From NCBI RefSeq assembly GCF_020639365.1, contig NZ_JAINUL010000001.1, positions 2,307,951 through 2,371,950 on the forward strand: a stretch of 64,000 nt of DNA. Reading direction: 5' to 3'. Under the pieces are notes generated by a model. That model searched no databases. It saw only the letters and a program-made list of their open reading frames with translations, and was not told the origin of the DNA. Source of the DNA: Streptomyces flavotricini. Lineage in GTDB: Bacteria > Actinomycetota > Actinomycetes > Streptomycetales > Streptomycetaceae. Of the stretch, positions 60,476 through 64,000 are shown piece by piece; position 1 is the first letter of the stretch, and every line of letters begins with the position of its first letter. Both the position numbers and the translations under genes were made by a program.

Positions 60476-61165
60476 ATGAGCGACACCACTCTGCTGATCC
60501 ACAGCGGCTCCGCCGCACCCGATGCCCCGGTCACCCGCGTCGGCGGCCTTCCGCTGGCGCCCGCGGGCACGCAGTGGCCCACGTGTACGGCCTGCTCGGG
60601 GCCGCTCCAGTTCATCGCGCACATGGTCCTCGACGGCGGGCGCGGGGTCCTCGCCGTCTTCATGTGCGCGAACGATCCGGGCAGTTGCGAGGAGTGGAGC
60701 GCAACGTCCGGCGGCAACAGGGCCTACCTCTTCCCGCCGACCGGGCTGGTGCCGGTACCGCTGCCCGCCCTCCCCACCGCCGAGGACGCGGACGAGGACG
60801 AGCACGAGCACGAGCACGACGAATACGAGGACGAAGACGAAGACGAGGACGTTCGGCAGCTCGGTGCGGTCCGTACCGTCGAGCGGGTGACGGTGGCCGA
60901 GCCGGAGTACCGGACCGCCTGCAAGGCCTGGTCCGGGCAGAGCGGGCGCCCGACGCGCCACGTCCTCGGACAGCTCGGCGGCGCCCCCGACTGGCTTCAG
61001 AACGACGAGACGCCCGACTGCACGGACTGCGGCAGGCCGATGGAGTTCGTCGCCCGGCTGGAGGAGGGTCCGGACCCCCTCACCGCCCCCAACTTCGGTT
61101 CCGGCAGCGCCTATGCGCACGCCTGTGAGCCCTGCGGCCGGGCGGCGTTCCTCTGGCAGTGCTGA
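60476..61165 (+). CDS. Uncharacterised CxxC protein with acidic/His stretch
   Basis: 229 residues from ATG 60476. Pairs CTAC (about 39), CTDC and CEPC suggest zinc binding; between them a Glu/Asp/His-rich run of about 25 residues (103-127) may bind metal. There is no ribosome site; a TACTCT box at 60463 suits a leaderless message. It may be a DUF1963-like protein; not certain. It lies between the two cobalamin arms. Confidence 0.72.
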   Translation: MSDTTLLIHSGSAAPDAPVTRVGGLPLAPAGTQWPTCTACSGPLQFIAHMVLDGGRGVLAVFMCANDPGSCEEWSATSGGNRAYLFPPTGLVPVPLPALPTAEDADEDEHEHEHDEYEDEDEDEDVRQLGAVRTVERVTVAEPEYRTACKAWSGQSGRPTRHVLGQLGGAPDWLQNDETPDCTDCGRPMEFVARLEEGPDPLTAPNFGSGSAYAHACEPCGRAAFLWQC

Positions 61166-61187
61166 GGAGGGCCGCCCGGCCCACCGG

Positions 61188-62693
61188 TCAGGCCTCCGGG
61201 TAGCGGCGCGGGGTCCACGTCACGCGGGTGCCGTCCGGGCGCTCGGTGACCTGGGTCTGCGAGGAGCCGATCAGCAGGATCGTGCGCATGTCCACCTCGG
61301 ACGGCTCCAGTTCGCCGAGCGCAAGGACGCGGACCGACTGCTCCGGACCGCCCACGTCCCTCGCGACGACCACCGGGGTCCGCTCCGAACGCAGCTCCAG
61401 CAGCAGCTCCTTGGCCTGGGCCACCTGCCAGGTCCGGCTGCGCGAGCCCGGGTTGTACAGGGCGAGCACCAGGTCCGCCGCGGCGGCGGCGCGCAGCCGC
61501 TCCGCGATGACCTCCCACGGCTTGAGCCGGTCCGACAGGGAGATGGTGGCGTAGTCGTGGCCGAGCGGGGCCCCGGCCGCGGCCGCTGCCGCGTTGGCGG
61601 CGGTCACCCCCGGCAGGACCCGTACGGGCACGTCCTTGTACTCGGGCTGCCCGGCGACCTCCAGGACGGCGGTGGCCATGGCGAAGACGCCCGGGTCTCC
61701 ACCGGAGACCACGGCCACGCGCTTGCCGCGGCGGGCCAGGTCGAGCGCGAACTCGGCGCGCTCCGACTCCACCTTGTTGTCGGAACCGTGCCGGATCTGG
61801 CCCGGCTTCGCGGGGACCCGGTCCAGGTACGTCGTGTACCCGACGAGCACCTCGGCGTCGGCCAGGGCCCGCCGCGTCTCGGGGGTGAGCCAGAGCGGCC
61901 CGGCCGGTCCGGTGCCGACGACCACGACCTCGCCGGGGCCGGACGGCACGCTGCCCGGGTTCCCGATGCGGCTGGGCACGACGGCGACGGCGAAGTACGG
62001 GACGCTGTCGGGGTCGGTGTCGGCGAGGACGCCGGTCCGCTCCCCCGCCATGGTGGCGCGCTCCACGTACCGGGCCTCCGCGAGGCGGCCGCTGCCCTCC
62101 ATCGCCCGGCGTACGGCCGGGAAGGTGCGGCCGAGCTTCATCACGACCGCGGAATCGGTGGCGGCGAGGCGGGCGGTGAGCTCCTCCTCGGGCAGGGTGC
62201 CGGGCAGGATCGTCAGCACCTCCTCGCCCTCGACGAGCGGGGTGCCGAGGCGGGCCGCGGCGGCGCTCACCGAGGTCACGCCGGGGATCACCTCGGCCTC
62301 GTACCGGTCGGCGAGCCGCTTGTGCATGTGCATGTACGAGCCGTAGAAGAGCGGGTCCCCCTCGGCGAGCACGGCCACGGTCCGGCCGGCGTCGAGGTGC
62401 GCGGCGAGGCGGGCGGCGGAGGCCTCGTAGAACTCCTCCATCGCCCCCTGGTAGCCCCCGGGGTGGTCCGTGGTCTCGGTGGTGACCGGGTAGACCAGCG
62501 GCTCCTCGATGTGGTCGGCGCGCAGGTGCGCGGCGGCGATCGAGCGGGCGATGGAGCGGCCGTGGCGGGCACTGTGGTAGGCGACGACCTGTGCCTCGGC
62601 GATCACCTCGACGGCCCGCAGGGTCATCAGGGAGGGGTCGCCGGGACCGAGCCCGACGCCGTACAGCTTTCCGGTACCGGCTGCGGTGCTCAT
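61188..62693 (-). CDS. cobIJ: CobI/CobJ fusion: precorrin-2 C20- and precorrin-3B C17-methyltransferase
   Basis: 501 residues. The N-terminal half (1-240) is CobI (YGVGLGPGDPSLMTLRAVEV, GDPLFYGSYM). The C-terminal half (250-490) is CobJ (VVGTGPAGPLWLTP, SGGDPGVFAMA, ALYNPGSRSR). The fusion performs two SAM-dependent steps. Its start overlaps cobH (ATGA) and it is the last gene of the minus arm cobG-cobH-cobIJ. Confidence 0.94.
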   Translation of the reverse strand: MSTAAGTGKLYGVGLGPGDPSLMTLRAVEVIAEAQVVAYHSARHGRSIARSIAAAHLRADHIEEPLVYPVTTETTDHPGGYQGAMEEFYEASAARLAAHLDAGRTVAVLAEGDPLFYGSYMHMHKRLADRYEAEVIPGVTSVSAAAARLGTPLVEGEEVLTILPGTLPEEELTARLAATDSAVVMKLGRTFPAVRRAMEGSGRLAEARYVERATMAGERTGVLADTDPDSVPYFAVAVVPSRIGNPGSVPSGPGEVVVVGTGPAGPLWLTPETRRALADAEVLVGYTTYLDRVPAKPGQIRHGSDNKVESERAEFALDLARRGKRVAVVSGGDPGVFAMATAVLEVAGQPEYKDVPVRVLPGVTAANAAAAAAGAPLGHDYATISLSDRLKPWEVIAERLRAAAAADLVLALYNPGSRSRTWQVAQAKELLLELRSERTPVVVARDVGGPEQSVRVLALGELEPSEVDMRTILLIGSSQTQVTERPDGTRVTWTPRRYPEA

Positions 62694-63337
62694 TCTTCCT
62701 CGCTCGCGATCGCGTTGACGGCGGCGGCCGCGATGGCGCTGCCGCCGCGCCGGCCGCGCACGATCAGGTGGTCGAGCCCGGAGGCGTGGGCGGCGAGCGC
62801 GTCCTTGGACTCGGCGGCGCCGATGAAGCCGACCGGGACGCCGATGACGGCGGCGGGGCGCGGGGCGCCCTCCTCGATCATCTCCAGCAGCCGGAACAGC
62901 GCGGTCGGCGCGTTGCCGACGGCGATCACGGAGCCCTCCAGCAGACCGCGGTCACGCCAGACTTCGAGGGCGGCGGCGCTGCGCGTGGTGCCCATCTTGG
63001 CGGCGAGGGCCGGGACGGCGGGGTCGGAGAGGGTGCAGATCACCTCGTTGTCTGCGGGCAGCCGCTTGCGGGTGACACCGCTGGCGACCATCTGCACGTC
63101 GCAGAGGATCGGCGCGCCGGCGTGCAGCGCGGCCCGCGCGCGGAGCACGACGTCCGGGGTGTAGCCGAGGTCCTGGGGCAGGTCGGTCATTCCGCAGGCG
63201 TGGATCATGCGCACCGCGACCTGGGCGACGGAGGCGGGCAGCCCGGAGAGGTCCGCCTCGGCGCGGATCGTGGCAAAGGACTGGCGGTAGATCGCCGCGC
63301 CGTCCTTCTCGTACTCGAACACTGTGTACTCGCTCAT
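62690..63337 (-). CDS. cobH: Precorrin-8X methylmutase
   Basis: 215 residues. FATIRAEADLSGLP, the catalytic His region RMIHACGMTDL, CDVQMVASGVTR and VIGVPVGFIGAAESK match CobH/CbiC. It moves the C11 methyl to C12 to give hydrogenobyrinate. ATGA overlaps with both cobG and cobIJ indicate translational coupling. Confidence 0.94.
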   Translation of the reverse strand: MSEYTVFEYEKDGAAIYRQSFATIRAEADLSGLPASVAQVAVRMIHACGMTDLPQDLGYTPDVVLRARAALHAGAPILCDVQMVASGVTRKRLPADNEVICTLSDPAVPALAAKMGTTRSAAALEVWRDRGLLEGSVIAVGNAPTALFRLLEMIEEGAPRPAAVIGVPVGFIGAAESKDALAAHASGLDHLIVRGRRGGSAIAAAAVNAIASEEE

Positions 63338-64000
63338 TTCTTCGCTGCGTCGTGGGAGGTGGTGCGGCGTACGGCCGCGAGGGCCGCGGGAAGTTCGGAG
63401 GCGGGGACGCCGCGGTGCGGGGCGTGGCCGGTCGCGGTCAGGTCGTACCCGTCGGCGGTGGCGACCACGTCCGCCCAGGCGGTGCCGCGGGGGTGCCCGC
63501 ACCGGCGTTCGCAGCCGGACCAGTGCACGGGCAGCGGTCGGATCCCCTGCGGGTGCGCGTGCGGCTCCTGGGGTTGTGGCCGCGGCCGCGCCAGCGCCAC
63601 GACGGCACGCGCGTCGGCGCGTACGTCGGCGCGGGATTTCGCGCAACCCGGCCGCCCCGTACAGGCGGTGACGGACCGCCAGGGATCGTCGGGGTCGGTC
63701 ACGAGCCCGGCTCCGGCGAGCCCGGCGAGGGCGTCCCCGGCGGCACCGGCGGGCAGACCGGGAACGACGATCCCGCGCCAAGGGGTCAGACGGACACGGC
63801 CCGTGAGGCGGGCCAGGTGGCGCCACTGCGCGGTGGTCAGGCGGCCCAGCGGCGCCAACACGCTGAGCGCCGCGGTGCCGTCGGGCCCCTCCACCACGCC
63901 CGGTTCGGGGGCCGTACCGCTCGGGGCGGCGGAGCCCCCCACGACGCGGGACGGGATCCCGGAGGCGGTCAGCCGATCCCCCAACCCGCCGGAACACAGG
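63334..64000 (-). CDS. cobG: Precorrin-3B synthase (CobG), C-terminal part
   Basis: The gene enters from the right edge; 222 codons are seen. The nitrite/sulfite reductase ferredoxin-like region carries CTGRPGC and CERRC, the [4Fe-4S]/siroheme ligands. CobG is the O2-dependent ring-contraction enzyme of the aerobic pathway. Its stop overlaps the cobH start (ATGA). The N-terminus and start lie outside the window. Confidence 0.88.
   Translation of the reverse strand, partial: LCSGGLGDRLTASGIPSRVVGGSAAPSGTAPEPGVVEGPDGTAALSVLAPLGRLTTAQWRHLARLTGRVRLTPWRGIVVPGLPAGAAGDALAGLAGAGLVTDPDDPWRSVTACTGRPGCAKSRADVRADARAVVALARPRPQPQEPHAHPQGIRPLPVHWSGCERRCGHPRGTAWADVVATADGYDLTATGHAPHRGVPASELPAALAAVRRTTSHDAAKK

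Overview
The window is a piece of a streptomycete-type actinobacterial chromosome. The evidence is very high G+C with strong GC-third-position codon use, frequent GTG starts, MalFG-type sugar permeases with no dedicated ATPase, LAL-type LuxR and PucR regulators, the FxSxx-COOH peptide system and an aerobic cobalamin cluster. I saw no rRNA or tRNA gene, CRISPR array, transposase or integrase.

Left edge and island (1-27.3 kb). A partial winged-helix gene diverges from corA (376-1548). The last 36 sense codons of corA use codons rare elsewhere here. A second, host-like copy of the corA 3' end, cut off from any gene, lies at 27187-27315. The two copies share a 21-bp identical core and are both 43 codons from the core to the stop. 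I read 1441-27207 as an integrated island that replaced the 3' end of corA and left the original end at its right border; ggggaga-type repeats lie near both borders. Every gene inside (1.8-26.8 kb) is on the minus strand. The cargo is small-molecule hydrolases, redox enzymes and regulators: three related alpha/beta hydrolases (one with Ala in place of the nucleophilic Ser), other esterases and hydrolases, an FMN reductase/LLM monooxygenase pair, an amidohydrolase, AraC, PucR and two LuxR-LAL regulators, an AglEFG-like sugar uptake operon coupled to one of the LuxR genes, a flavoprotein/Dps pair, and a DoxX/isochorismatase-like pair.

Central region (27.4-46.4 kb). A putative FxSxx-COOH (Fxs) RiPP locus: fxsA precursor (36872-37063) and fxsT (37227-40913) on the plus strand; fxsB radical SAM enzyme, an HEXXH-motif protein, a 1554-residue HEAT-repeat protein and a frame-interrupted Ser/Thr kinase on the minus strand. 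The precursor ends F-S-E-S-L instead of F-x-S-x-x. Next to it are an unassigned 339-aa protein and a convergent three-gene set (signal-anchored membrane protein, 344-aa P-loop ATPase, 785-aa P-loop ATPase). This neighbourhood is the best candidate for a little-described multi-protein system.

Right region (46.5-64 kb). Housekeeping and accessory genes: a cation/proton antiporter, a DUF421 protein, two secreted or anchored trypsin-like proteases, a tyrosine phosphatase, an O-methyltransferase, a stand-alone tsaD behind a perfect 14-3-14 palindrome, a PI-PLC-like secreted protein, an FAD oxidoreductase and an SDR. It ends in a cobalamin cluster in two converging arms: cobL-cobM-cobK (plus) and cobG-cobH-cobIJ (minus), with an unassigned CxxC/acidic protein between them. 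CobG points to the oxygen-dependent route. cobG and the leftmost gene run off the window.
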